A stretch of 64,000 nt of DNA from Clavelina lepadiformis. Lineage: Eukaryota > Chordata > Ascidiacea > Aplousobranchia > Clavelinidae. Numbering within the stretch: position 1 is the first letter of the stretch; each line of letters starts with the position of its first letter. The notes below the pieces were generated by a model. The model did no database searches, had not been told where the DNA came from, and saw only the letters and a program-made list of their open reading frames with translations. Shown here piece after piece: positions 1-15,100 of the stretch. Made by a program: the position numbers and the translations under genes. Location: contig NC_135240.1 of NCBI RefSeq assembly GCF_947623445.1, positions 20,150,001 to 20,214,000 on the forward strand, given 5' to 3'.

Positions 1-131
1 TTGTTTTTATTTCCGTGAAGTCTTGACAAATTATTATCAATCTACTATTCCCTAATCAATACATTTAAGTTTTCATTTTCCCTTTTTGAAAATTAGCGAG
101 CAGATAAAGTAACTATTGCTTTATGTTATAG

Positions 132-3100
132 GAGGAAACAGACTCGGCAAAAAAGACAACTACAGTTTTGAATGACGATGAATTGTCCACTCCCACCATA
201 ATGAATTTGAAAAATAAAAATAAAAGCAAAAGTACTGAGAGTATAAACAAGGCTTTCTCTAAATTCAGTCGGAATAGAGTAGGACCGGCTGAAATCTTGA
301 GCTATGAAAAAGACAGACCCAGTTCAGCTCCTCCTAACAAGGCCAGAATTATGCTGCAAGAACTTAATCCTCAAAGACCAAAAACGGCCGCTCCCAACAT
401 AAATATGGATCGCATGAAAGTTGCTGAGGGAACCGGAACTGATAAAGGTATTGATCATTACAAAGTACTTAACTTTCTTTGTTCTATCCAACTAATGTAA
501 TACCATTTACTTGTAATAAACGCGATTAATTTCTGGTAAACTCCAATTCGATTGTAGTGTTTAAGTACATATTTACACAAACTTTAGATTGACTTTCATT
601 GTCTTTTTAAAGTATTTTTTTTAAATTCTATTTAAAACTTAGAAAATCAAGAAACTGTCTCCATAAAATCTGCACCTGAAGAAACAGTAGATGATGAAAA
701 AAAGTCAGCTGCAGAAAGTGATGTTGCAGATAAACCAGCAGTCAATGAAACAGCTTACATTCCATATGAATACGCTCGTGCAATGATTGCTCGTGTAGTT
801 GGTGATATGAATACAATGAAAGTGAATCATATGTCCATCATTTCCAAGATGGAGTCAGAATATAACTTAATTGAAGAGCAAACTAAGGTATTTTTTCTAT
901 TCTTCAAATTCTCTTAAATTTATTTATTTAAACTACCTATTTTGGTCGTTTTTGTAGATTTGGTTTCTGTTTTTATGTAGTTGCTATTTTCAATTTTTAA
1001 TTTTATTAATGTAGCATCAGTTCAGTGACTGTGTCACTCAACTTCAAGAAACCTACAAAAGTCGACTAGTTAATTACCGAAGAATTATCGAGTTACTACA
1101 AGCAGAACTGAAAGCAAAAGGAATCCAGCAGGATGATATAATGGAGGTTAACAACTTTTATTCTTAGTTTCTTTAAGATATCATTTCATGTAATTTCAGT
1201 ATTTGTGTGTTTCAAGTCACAACTAGACTTTGTTTTCATGCTGTATCTGATATCAAAGACTTTTCTTTTCTGGTTAGTGTTTATGCTGCTGTTTTATTTT
1301 ACCAGTTTAGAACCCTAACCTGGTGTTGTTTTACCACTAAGACATAAAGTGTATGCTAATTTTAGGATTTGAAAAGGAGAAATAAAAAGCTTTTAGAGCA
1401 AAAACAAAAACTGAAGAAAAGGTCACATGAAGCTGAATCACAATACACTGAAGTAACCAACAAGAAAACTGTTGTAGCCGCTGTGCCTATAGCGACTCCA
1501 ACTGGTATGTATATGATAAAGGAGGCATATGAGTTTGAAAGAAGCACCAATTACTTAGTTTTTTCTTTATGCAGTAAAATTGCCAAAAGTGCAGTTACAC
1601 GAAAACTGTCACATTAACCTTGCTGAAATTTTGCATGTAATTATGCTGGCCTGGTGCTACCTCATTCTGAATTATCACTGAAATGATATATCTCAAACTC
1701 CTCTTGAATGAAGTCAAACTCAAAACTGGAATTTTGGGTCTGAAATATACTCATTTTCAATATACTTTTACTCATTTTCATTCCAATTTTTGTCTACATT
1801 CTACAAGTGACCCAGAACTTTGAAATATGCTAATTGCTAGGGTAATGCCCATGCTGAAAATCAACAACAGCAAAGCTGTCCTCTGATTCGCCTAAACAGG
1901 GTCTACGTCTTTGAACAAAATCAGAAAAATCTTAATTTTTAATTCATACGCCTTCTTGATATTGATATGTTTATACAGTAACATGAATTTCGGTGAGGAA
2001 ATCTCAGTTTTTTTTCTAAATTTCCTTATTTAGTCTATCAGTTTATTAACTATATTGCTATAGATTAGCTCTGATTTCATCTAACATAGAAGTCATAGTT
2101 ACGAGACTAATTCTTGCTGACAAATTATATATTTTGTGATGATCCTTTTAACCATACTTTTGTGTAAGGTGGGCAATTTTAAATCGAAATTTTTAACAGT
2201 TGAGGAAGATGCTCAATCAGACACACCATCCACTGAGGCTGAGGAAAAGGTTTGCATTTTTTAAGATTTTTTACCACTATTTGTACCTGTCTGGTTATTT
2301 TTATTTAAAGTAAGAAACTGTAACAGTAAGCAATAATGGAAATCCTTTACTCAAACTGTTTTTGTCAAGTGTTCATAAGAATAAGCTTTTGTGTAATTTC
2401 CAACCTTTTACAAGGAGGTTATGGTTTCACAAGGGTTGATCTGTTAGCATCCTGATTCCTGAGCAACCTTACTCAAAAACCCATTTTCCACATTTGGTCA
2501 AATTTTCAAAGTGGCTTTGTTATCACAGAACTGATTCATTTTTGAAGTTGACAAACCTAATGGTAAAACAGAAATAAAAAGCCAAGCCCCTACCCATGCT
2601 TGAAAAAAAGAAAGAAGCACAGGGAGACATGTGACAATTACACAAATGCTAACTGAAATTTTTCTATTGTCTGAATATGCAATTCCAACATTTTTAACAT
2701 GGAAACAAATTTTTTTTACCTGTTTATTTACTTTCACGCTAACCGCTGCAGTAAATGAAAAATACAACATTCTGTCAACGTTCCTCCAGTTTGTCATACC
2801 GCAATAATAAAAAATTAGTAGATCATACCATTATTCCTTAATAACTGTAAGCCATCCCTGTTTGTAAACTGCTGAAAAACGTCAAAACGAACAGCTATAT
2901 GGCACTAGTGGATGTTAGTTGCACCAAGTCATTATTGATGAAGAGGATGTGACTAAACCTGCATTTTACTAAAATTAGGCCACGCAGCTTGTTGGCAGGT
3001 ATGATGGGTTTGTTAGGAAAAAGAATTTTGGTAAATTTAGAGTGATGGTGGAAAATTGCTTTGCATTAGGTATTTTGAATTCAAATTTTGAGTTAATGTG

Positions 3101-6100
3101 TCATATAAGTGCATAAAAATTTATAACTGCACAAAGAAGACAAAAGTATATTAGTTGTCACAATTGATTAAAGCTATTTCCTATGAAATGTTATGGCTTT
3201 TTTTCTCTCAGAATAGCATTTTTCCATTATTTTTCTCACAAAGAGAGTTCAGCAGATATACTTTGGCATTGCTTTTTTGCCAGTTGCGGTTATCTGAAGG
3301 GGTTTATCAACACAAACGTTTATTTATTTTCCTCTTGACTCACCTGAACTATCCTGATCAGAATTTGACTATTAATTATTATTGGATAACAAAAGCTTTT
3401 GAGTAACGTTGTTGACAGACAAACAAACGTAAATTGAAACATGATGTACTTGGCACAGGTAACTATTGAAAGTTATTTTATCATTAAACAAAAATGTTAC
3501 AGATAAAAGAAGATTCGATAGAAACTGAAAAAGAAGTTTTTGGGGATGTGTCTGCAGCAGGTAAATTCCTTAAACATTATTTGTGTGTTTGATTTAAGGA
3601 CATTGTATTGACTTATTTAACATTTAAATAAACTACCTACTCTGTTTTTATGAAAATATTTGTAATGCTAAAAAGTGTATTTTGAATTAAAAGTAATCTG
3701 ATTTTGATTTCAGCTGTTGTGGTGGCTGGAAAAGTGGTAGAAGAGGCTGAAGACGATCATGATGAGGTTTGCATTGTAACTTTGTTTGTTTAATATGCTT
3801 GATCAATGCAATCGAAAAACAAAGAAATCATTGATAAACTCAAGACCAAGTTAACAAATGTGCCCTTCAGCACTGAATGCTCTGCAAAAAAGAAAAAATT
3901 CAACCTCATATGATAATATGACATGATTGGTGTTTGTAGGAGCAACATAAATATTCGACGTTTGCATGTAACATTCACATTCATGTTCAATTAGGTACAT
4001 TCTTACATTGTTATCTCACGTTGGCCATAACTTTAAAGCAGTGGCCATCAAACTATGGCCCACGGGACGAAAACGCGAGGTTAATTTTTCTAACCATCAC
4101 ACAGTGTCACAATTTTGCTAAAATACAATTCTACAAATGAAAAGAGTAACCATCCGGCCCGTTTTTGACAGTTCACGTATTTATTTAGCCCTTAGCAAAA
4201 AATTTTGGTGATGTCTACTTTCAAGTAATTATGTCGCAAATAAACTAATAAAAATTGTTGACTTAATTTTTCTTATAGTAACCACACGTCTACTGATAGT
4301 CCAATCATGTTGTTGTTGCTGATAATGTAGTTGTGACTGAGCTCAAAAGTTGCACAATAGTTCACATAGTTGTGTTTTTCTTTTTTTACTCTCAAATTTA
4401 TTGGACAAACCTTTGTAATGAGTCAGTTAGACATTTTGAGTGACTTGAATGACATTTATATTACAGAATAATTTATTGTATAATATCTGCATAATGAAGT
4501 CTACTTACCATTTTCGAACAAAATTTTAACAACAATGAAATTTGTTTAGGAAGAGGAAACTGAAGAACCAACAATAGAGAAAGAAATAAAAGATGATAAT
4601 ACATCCTCGGTATATGATGAAGATGAAGAAGCAGAGATGCTTGAAGAGGACGCAAGAGTAGTATTAGTCATGTTTTGTCTTTGATTCTTCAGCATTTGTC
4701 TTAAGCTTTAGTTTTTAAGTAACATTACAGTTGATGATTGTTGAAAAAAAAGATTGTAGTTTCTAGTTTCCTTTTCTATGCCTTTACAATTCGAACAACA
4801 ACTTCATACTTACCCAATCCTTGTTCTAGGAACAAGTAAGTCCTCAAGTAGAAGATAAAAGCGAAGAGGAAGCTGAAGTTGTTTTGGAGCCGAAAGATGA
4901 GGGGCAGGTTGAAAAGGAAGAAGAAACCAAAAATTTGCCTAAAGTAAAGGAAGAACATGACATAGTAAATCTTTTTCCTGACTTAATATGCATTTGAAGA
5001 ATACAGACAATAAATACTATACACTAATACAGACATAGCTCAATGTTTGAATGCAATTTGTCCTTGAGGCCCATTATTCTTTACTAAAATGTTGGAGCTC
5101 CAACTGCAATGATTATAGAACCAACCATTTACACCACATACTTTTGACTAAATGTTCTAATTGATGTCTGAGAACATAAAAATGTAATAAAAGTGCATTA
5201 CTTGGGATGTGCGAAATTGAAAAAGATTTAGACTCGTTAAAGTATAAGTAATAATTTTTTATATTTGTGCGAATCAAAATCTGAGAACTGTACTCATTGT
5301 CCTGAATGAAAGTATAAGACAAGGAAGTGAACCATGCTCATAATTGTGCACTTGTGGTGAATAACAAAAATCAACCTGCTTTTCCAGATACAATATTACA
5401 AGAAGTTCTTTCAAACAGATGATTTTCTTTACAGTCAATCATAAAAACGAAAAAACCAACATTTTGTTGCAGTTTCTTATTTCATAATCTGCCTGTAAAA
5501 TTTGTAATCACGAGAATAACAAAAAGTGGTTAATATTTTCGATTATACATAAAATTTGGATTTTTCTTCAATTTGGCATATCCCTTGTATAAGCAATTTC
5601 AAAATGAAAGAGGTATATTGGAAGAAAATGGAAATGTTTATACAATGTACTTGCAAATCGTTTTCTAGTTAAATAGTACTAACAATGCATAAGCCGCAAA
5701 AGATGTTGGATGCGTTCAAATCTAGAAAACATTGTGTAGCAAGCTTTCTCCAGAGAAAAAAACTTTTGCTTTTGATTGTGTTTAGAATTGTTCAAGTTAT
5801 AAAATAGCACAATTCAAATTCCTTAGACCTTTCCTTTACCCAAGACTATAATGTCTTGATTTGATATTATTTTTTCTATGATTAGACTGTACATTGGGTC
5901 ATTACCTTTATATAATTAATATATTAGGTTGTTGTGCCTGTTCCTATTCCTGGTAAGGAGAAACAAGCAAGTCCAGCAAAGTCGTCCTTGAAGAAAAAGC
6001 CAACCAAGCCAGAGCCGGTATTTTTTATTAATCATATTTTGGGACTTGTAGGCCAAAATATAGAATATGGCCAATTTATACTTTGTCGGTAGTGGTTAGA

Positions 6101-9100
6101 ATCGCAGACTGCCTACTAAATTTGGTACTTAGAGATGCTACTCTATTGTTGCAATACCTTTGGGCAAGGAGTTAACGATGCTTACTCCTGTTCAGTGGTC
6201 CTAGTTAGCAGTTCTAATTTTTAGGAAAACCAGAAAAAGTAAAAAATATGATAAAAATTTCATCTGAACAATGCACACAGTCATGCTTGGTAACCGGCAC
6301 TCGAGTGATGAGCTTTTCTCAGTAAAAGCATAACATATCCAACATCACAATTATGATGGTGATGGTGCATTAATACACCATGTAATATTTGATTCTTGTG
6401 TTGCAAGCATAGACAAAGCGAGCACTAACCAACTCTTATTATAGAGTTGCAAAGAGTTAAATAACAATTCAATACAGTTTCTGTGTTGATGTGGAAATTC
6501 AATAAAAGCTTTAGAAAGATGCTAAAGACAAAAAATCAGTGTAAGTGTAGTAAGTACAAGATACTGGTGAATACTGAAATTGAAACCGGCAGGAACCGGT
6601 TTATGACACACGCTCAAGCAGTCGTTAGCATCATATACTGTAAGTAAACATTCCTTTGAACTGTAAAGATACCAGAGAACTTATAAAGAAAGAAGGTAGC
6701 ATTAGAAGTTGACAGCATCACACAAATGTGCCAGAAAAAGATTCTACCTATGTTACCTTGACCTAAGCACCGCCTCTACAAGTGGTAGAACAATTGTGGT
6801 AAGATCAACTGGCAGTTTAAAATATGAACATTGCAACCAATTACAGAGCAAGAAATCGTAAAAGGTAATGACAAAGAGCTTTGTATATCTAAGTATGCTT
6901 TTATAGCATAGCATAAGAGCCGATTTTTGAACATAGTTTGTTGGTGCCACTTTACATTTCCACTCTGTTTATCACATTAATATAAAACATAATTTCATTT
7001 CATTATAGAAAGCAGCAAGAGAAGTGGTCCATGAAGCACCCGCCACAAAAGGCGCTATTGTGTCAAGTCTTCGTGAAAAGCAACTTGACAAGCAGGTCAA
7101 GGTATGTGTTATTTTATTATCCTTAAACCATAGATTTTAGGAACGACTTCTTTCGTTCAGTTTTTCTCTTTTCCTGAGTGTAGGTAAATTTTATATTCTA
7201 TATAGTCTTTAGTACTCATTTTTACGAGTCCACATTTCATTTTCGTTTTGCTTGCAAAAGCAATTAATGAAAAATAGCTGTAATAACTTTAAAACTTAAT
7301 AGAGCTTTCATTCAAAAGTCAGTACTATAGTTTTAGTCGCACGTTGGCGCACCAGAGCATCATTATAACACGTTGGTTGCTTGAAGCCAAGTGAAACGTG
7401 TGAGAATGAAGTAAAATTTTGTTTGCTTTGATATGAAAGTTTTCCAATGTTCACTGTAAATTTACCTTATTTGTCCATACTGGCTCACAGTTTTCAATCT
7501 TTTGCAAGACATCTTTTTCAAAATAAATCAAAGACTTTTTCCATATTTTGCACAAAACTGGATTTACAACGGAAAACTGACGGTATTTTATAGCAGTTTC
7601 TTACCGCAGTTGTGTGAACCGGTACTGTTAAGGTTTTGTTTTGATGACATTTAACTTTATCGCCTTACGGTGTTATTCACCGAAATGGAACACGACATCA
7701 AACCTGAACTAAAATGGTTGCTGCGAAATAGCTGGTGCTTGTAGAAAAGAGTTATTCAACAACCGTAGCTTTCATTGCGTAGCGAAATTTCATAGCTGTA
7801 GCGATGGCGCTGTTGCGTCGAAATGAGTTACAGAAACAGCTTAGTCAAAGCTAATTATAGTATTATGGCGCCTGATTCTTATCTTAAACCACTCGCTAGT
7901 TGGCGCTTTTTAGTTGTTAATTGTGAAGAAACTGGGTCACTTTCATGCTTTTTCTTTTCTCAAAAACTTTTTCTCCTGCGAAAACCGAGATGACATGACG
8001 ACTTTTATTAAAGGACGCTCTCCGAGGATTGCGTAAACTTGATTAACCCGACAAGTTTGAACGGATTATTTTGCCAGGACTATGCCTGAAGCAAGAGTTG
8101 GTCTTATAGAGCGGGACCTGTAATATAAACTGAGTTTTCATCGCTCACAATTAATAAGATAAACACTTTAAAATTGACGTATGGGGTCGACGTATACGTT
8201 TGAGGTGAAAAAGTGTGTTCAGTGGGGTTATGCTTACGTTCATCAATCATCATTCACACAGGTTTTGCCACTATTGCAGTTCACTTTACACACCTCGATG
8301 CGACACATTCAAGTCCTGGGTGAAATTTTTCGCATGCTTACCCGTCACGTGTTCAGCAACGCCCATCGCTTCTCGCCGTGCAAGCTCTGCCACTTTTTTG
8401 TTTTATTATATTTGAGACACAAAATTTGTGGTCGTTTCACCGGTACAGGAGGGTACGGGCTTTCGATTATCATCTCCATGCACGACCAGGTTTCAGTGTT
8501 CTTACAGTTTGCGGGTATATCTTATCTGTAGATACAATTCATGGCTTATCTAGTAGACTAGAACGAAACTTGCATTTTTAAAATTCTTTGCATTGCACAG
8601 AGTACCGTGCAACAAAATAGCAACTGATTGTATTGCATTGTACTTTTGAAAGTCTCTAAAACGTTGTAGAGAGTTTTACAAAGTCTTGCAAAAGTCGCTG
8701 TTGTGTCATCAATCAAATGTGTTTTTCTTGCACGTTTTTTTGCTTTTAGTCACGTGATGTAAATTCGCGCGTTTATACCCGTACCCAGTTTTCATAATGC
8801 TTCCTACAAACTTTACTTTCACGTTTTTTTAAAATTACTTCACGATTACGGAATGGTCAGGGTGTTGGTTAAGGTGTTGAACGTCGTTAGAATCACACCT
8901 GTAATTATCAACATCCTTTCTCACTGGGCTGATGATAATTAAAATTTTGTTGAAACGATACATTTCTCTATACTATAGGATGCGTTTAATTACCCCATTC
9001 ATACGACCATGCTGTTTCAGCTGATAGTGACGCAATTTTTTCATGCTTTTAAATCAAACAAAAATGGCACTTCGAAAAGTCGAATTTTTGTATATATGTA

Positions 9101-12100
9101 ATTGTGTTAATGTGAATTTCATTACAGTCAAACTAACAGATACTTGATATTCTTTATGAATACCTTAAACATTTTCTTTAATTGCTCGTACCGTAAATGG
9201 TGTTTGCGACTTTACTTTATGCCCTGATGGTTACCAATGCGAACGGGTTCGAGTATTTCTGTTTTAACTTTCTCCCAAATTTGTTTTCTTTTGTTCTAAT
9301 CTCTTCCCGGAGAGAGCATGGCATAGCACGAGGAATGTTGCAAATATGCCCTTAGCAGGTACCGCCAGTCACCCGGTATTTCTCGAGGTTCGTTCCTGTT
9401 TTCGTGGAAGACAAATTATTCAGCTTTATGTAACTAAAACTAAGTTGAGCATCAGTGGTCTAATATTAAATCATATAAGGTAATCGTGTTCTGTTCTCAA
9501 CATTTCATGCTATGCAGAACTTATTTTGTTGTTATGTTTCGCAATTAAATGCTATGATTTGCATTGAAACTTCAGAACGAAAGAGACATGTTTTTTGTTG
9601 TTCTTTTTGTTACAGTAAAACGCCTTATACATTATAACGTAGTATTTCAGAAAAAACGGGGCGACATTTGTGGTGACGACACTTCAGCTAAAGTTGTCGT
9701 GCACAGGATATCACGTTTATCGTTGCCTTCTTCTTGACTCGTTAATTACAAGTTCATAGTTAGAGGGCAGAGCTCCCGTGTCTTCCAGCGTTGGTACTTG
9801 TACACCGCAACGACAGGGTATAATACCGCCCGAAACTGGTACGGATGACCTCGTGTTTATGAGACCTGTGCCGGTGGTAAGATGGTCTTACAGCCTGCGG
9901 GCAACGAGAAAAAATATTGGCACCCGTCCCTTGCCGTACTGGATACAAGTTACGACCAACGCCTATTCACAACTTAACTCTTCTCGTGCATGGATACGGA
10001 AAAGCTACTTAGTGGTTTAGACACTTGCTGAACCCTTTTATGGCAGCATCTTTTGTTTAGTAATCGTGACTTATATTTTTTAAGCATATTGTGCCAAATT
10101 ACGTCACCGTTGTAAGGGATTGCTGTTACGTCATTTGATAAGCAAACCCTTTTTTCTTTCATATGTATTTTGTTAAAGTAACACATTTTCCTTTAAATCA
10201 TTTTCAAATTAAACCATGGCTATGTGATAACGGTAACCGCAGGTCACAAATTCTTAAATGTTGACGCCATGCATTACCAGAAAAAAATTCAGTTTTATGA
10301 ACCACATCCCCGCAAACAATCCCATTTCGATTTTGATGGTAAATAAAATTTATAAATCATGCAGTTTGATGTGTTTTGTGACGTTTGTTTCAAAACGTTT
10401 ATAGACAAAAGTATAAGTACTACAAGTCTAAATAAACCGCTTTTTCTTAAATTTATTTTTGTTACTTTATTGTGATAACTTTTTGTTTACATTACGTGAA
10501 TATTTCGATGTTGGTCAGTTAAGTCTTTACTGAATACCTTTTTTTTGAAGAATTTTAGGACGTAATGAGTCAACAGTTTGCCAATGTACAACGATTCACT
10601 TTCTTTATTTGAGATCTTTAGACCTACAAAGCGAGAGCATTTTGTGACCGACACCAAAGCAATGACAGTAACATTGTTTTGGTACGTCATGGCTATGGGC
10701 GATTGATGTCCTGCGAAGAGTGCTATTGCGGGCAAGGGTAAGAGATCAAAGCACATTCTCGTATTCTCTTCACATACCGTCCGTGTCAATGACTCTACGA
10801 GGTGCCTGGTTGGTCGCCCGGGGGTGTCCTTGTACCGCTCGATATTCAAGAGCTTCCTGGGGCCTTGGCACGCCTTTGCACTGTCTTCTCTCATCGCTTC
10901 GTTATTTCTGTATGGGATTTTTACTTTTAGAGATAACAGGAAAATGATAATGGTTTCTGATGACACGCAGCAGGTACACACACTGCAGCTATTGTTGCAG
11001 TTATACACTTTACCGTTACTAACCTTTGTTATTACACGATCAAAATGTTGCTCGAACTGGCATTTTACGCATTCAGTCACTTGTTGAAGGTTTAAATCAA
11101 AATTCTTTGATGGTTAACAACGTAGTTATAACTTACCAAGTCCTGCATTTCGTTGTGTTAACTTTCTGTTAAATGTCAACATCACATTAATTATTATACG
11201 CCAGAACAACGTTAATAGAGTGAAAAACCGCATGGTAAGCGTAAAATGAAATCTATGTGGCTTTAGTTTACAAATATGCGTTGTAGATTAGCTCATTAAA
11301 GTATAAGCTATTCAAGTGTAACACGATCCGGTAGATGGTGCTATGTGTTTTATTTACACTCCAGCTTATCACGTTTGTATTAATGAAAATATCCATGACC
11401 TTTCAAGATCAGCATGTTATCAATGGAAACAAAAAATGATAGGAATTATTGCTAAAATGGACTTGAATGCTAAAATGAAAAATGGATTCGAAATGGACAA
11501 ACCGTTTTCAAACACATTTAAATATTTCTACAAAATAAAAGGTTAAATTCTACACAAAGACTGCGTTTAACTGAATTTCAGAAACTGGAAAAGCAGCTTG
11601 ACCTTGAAAGTAGGAAGACGGAAAATAGCCGCAAATTGGCAAAAGAAACCGACATAGAATTGCAGCAAGTTAAGAAAGAAATGACCAACTTGGAAAAATT
11701 GCTCAATTCTCAGCAAGAAGAAGTAAGCTTTCGCTTGAACATTTTGCATAAAAGTCACCAAAATAAATAAACGCATGAATTATTATTGGACTAAGCTAAA
11801 ATAGTTAAGTGAGCGCCATACATCGATTGTAGCAATCGCTATAAAAACTTTGATCTTATCTAACATTTGACAAAAATCATGTTGTAATTTGGGGTGATGC
11901 CGCAGTTGCCCACTTTCCTTGTCTCTCTAGTCGAATCCAAAATCAATGTGTCCTTTAGTAATATGTCGAAGTTATTTGATTCGTTCACGCAGCTCTGCCA
12001 TTTATTTTGTCCAGTTCGCAAAATTGACGGAGGCTGCTGGGGCCGGTACAATCGCTTTGCAGAAATTACCCCAACTCAAAGAAGATATAAAGACACTGAC

Positions 12101-15100
12101 CGTGCAAAATCAGACTTTGGTCGACAATTACAATACAGAGCGTGTTCTTAGAAAGAAGTATTACAACATGGTCGAAGATATGAAAGGTACGAAAACTGAA
12201 TCGATTCAAAGTTTGTTAACTTTTACAATACGTAGTGTCAAACATGACCAAATTTACGCAATATTTTAGGTAAAATAAGGGTCTATTGTCGCGTACGTCC
12301 GCTGAGTTCGACAGAGAAAGCGAATAAGAACAAGTACGCGGTACAAACTCCTGATGACTACACGATTAAGATCGAAATGAACAGGGGAGGGCTGAAAGAA
12401 TTTCAGTTCGACCAGATCTTTGCCGAAAACTCTTCTCAGGAAACTGTGTTTGAAGACACGCACAGGTTCATATGATTTTTTCTTAAAATTTGTTGCCATG
12501 TGATAACATCTTTTACAACTATTACATTGTCGTCACTTAACCAGCACACTACGCGGTTACGTCCGTTTGAAATGCAATGCTGTATCAATACCCTTTGTTA
12601 CAAACTGCATTTTTCATGAACACTGTTAAAACCGATCTCTTTTGAAATATATGCTTTGTAAATGAGAACTCTTTAGTAAACTTTTACTATTTTAAAATGG
12701 AGATAGAATCGTATGACACACTAAGAAGTGCAGTATACGCTGTTTTGAATAAGTATGCCCAACAATAATTACATTATTAATAGTTCTCCTAATGGAACGC
12801 ACGCCAGTTTGTATACATTCTAACAATCTAAGCATTTACAGCTAAACAGGTCTAATATATCATACTTAGTCTATCAAATGCTTTTTATTTTAGTTTGATC
12901 CAATCGGCAGTGGACGGTTATAACGTTTGTATATTCGCGTATGGGCAAACTGGTTCGGGTAAGACTTACACAATGATCGGCGATGGCAGCCCAAAAGCGC
13001 CTGGAATCGCTCCGCGCGCGTTCAATCGAATATTCGAGATCGTTCAGAAGAATCAGAAGAAATTTACATTCACTGTGAGTTGATCTGCTTTTTTTAAGTT
13101 AACCCTTTAGTTTAATTAATGTTGAATAGTAGGAAATGTTGTTACTGAGTGTTTTGCATGAACATTCGCATACCGTCCTTACTCGTATTGCTGCATTTGG
13201 TGGTACAAGGTAACTGTTTTGCAAATAAACAGTTGCTTCACTGGTTTTCGCAGCTAATTACCACTTGGTACTATTTTGAACACAAGCAGTCCGGTTGCGC
13301 TGACTTTATTGTCTGCATCGTCGTTTACGGCTCACATTTGGTCGAATTTGCATATTTCTATTGCGTTTTGCGCTAGAAACAATGCATCGTCCGCGAAACG
13401 CAATTGTACGGCAACCTTCTAAATACAATGCGAAAGCAAACGCATATTGCGTCTTAGTCTTTGGGTTGGCACGATCTTTATTGTTTTATTATATAATAGC
13501 GAATTACCGTGTACTGGGTACAGAACCCTCTAAACAATATACATTGAAGTTTACGGCACGCGAAAACGCATAAAAAGGTCGGCTCGTTGTTGATCAACGC
13601 TATTTTTTCCTTCCACTGGTGAACGAAAAGCTACTGAAGTGCAAATAGAAGTGGTCTAAACAGCAGGTAAGAAATGATATTTGCTTTGTGTCATTTGATA
13701 GAACAGAACTTCTAGGCTATTTGACTTTGTTTAGATTATAATACCGTAGTCTAGTGATGAAATTTCTGACGTGTTTTTAAGCTGCTTTGAAATATCAATG
13801 TAGTTTAAAAGGAACTGCTTGTCTTTGTGAAGGAGATTTTCTTAATTTTAGGTTCTTCAATAGGGGAGGTTTTTTATGATAAACTTTTTTTCCAATTTGA
13901 GTTCAAAATGGTTTGAATAGTTACATAAAATGAATAAGTTAAAGTATACTTTCTATTGTTAACTCAACACGGTGTTGGTATTATTTCAGTATTTATGATT
14001 TTGTGCTGGTGATGATTATATTCCGTGGGTTGAATTAAAAAGAGAGCTCTTTGAGTAATTCAGTTTACTTTGTATTTCTATTTTAGCGAGTTTTCTTTTT
14101 AAAATGAATATCTTCGTTTGGGCCTTCAGTATTTTCTCGGCTGGCCTCATTGCCGCAACCAGACACCCTCATACTATAACCGATAGTGATATTGCTTATC
14201 TGACTGAACTGTCTCAGTCTCTGACTGACCAAGCTCAGCAGTTGGTTCGTGCTCCAACCGGTTTACCAATTGGACTAGGTTCGTAATTTTGATTTTGACA
14301 TTTCCTCGATAATAATGCTGTTTCTAATTTTCCAATCACAATATTTCTGTCGCATTGGTAACTTGTTCTGTTGTGTAATTTTACCACCAACCGTTTTTGC
14401 AGGATGCGTTCGTGATAGAGACTGCCCATCATCACATCTATGCTTAAACGTCGAAGGAGCTCTTGTTGATGCTTTTAATCTCACGTCCCACGAAACTGAC
14501 TTGGGACGAATCAGGCAAAAGGCAAAAATCACCGGACACGAATGCATCCGACCAATGTTCGATGTGTTAAACGCTTTTCCCAAGGATGTTGTTTTTGCAA
14601 GAATCGCTGAGGCCATTGCTGAAATTAACGCGATACTTGAAAGCGCCAATCTTGAAAAGTTTGGTGTAGACGCCCATCAGTTTGTCACTTCAAAAGTTGA
14701 TCTCGACGTGCAATTCAACACCCCGTTGGCAAGAACTTCCCGTAATTAGCTTGTTTATTTTTTTTGCATAAATTTATTCTAATTATGCTTTTTATTTTGC
14801 AAAACTAACCTGGTTTTATGAGCTTGAGTTTGCCGTTGTTATAAATACATTTCTTGTTTTTCAGAATACGCCCAAAACGACGACATATCTAACTTGCTTT
14901 ACACTTTGGCCTTCCGTGGAAACAGTGAAACATCCGTTGACAGTACCACAATTCTTCTTCTTTCGCTCATGAACGCCCAGCAGTCAAGCAACGAGTTGGG
15001 AGCCAACCCATTTAACAATCCTTTCCTCCTATATGTTCTCTTGAATGGAGACAGCGGCTCTTCATCTGATGTTCTGACATATTTTCTGTTGATGAATAGT

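Noticed and set aside
8181-8581. Overlapping open frames in all three plus-strand frames, and a minus-strand [12 protein letters not shown] string with a donor-like GTAAGC
   Set aside because: Overlapping frames with no homology point to chance. The minus-strand string has no acceptor or neighbouring exon.
9190-9260. Plus-strand [12 protein letters not shown] string resembling a small Cys-rich module
   Set aside because: No splice acceptor next to it, no second module and no signal peptide.
10487-11080. Minus-strand open frame of 197 codons with several Cys in a kinesin intron
   Set aside because: It has no recognisable domain, no clear promoter or splice partner, and coding bias is not evident. 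It may be chance.
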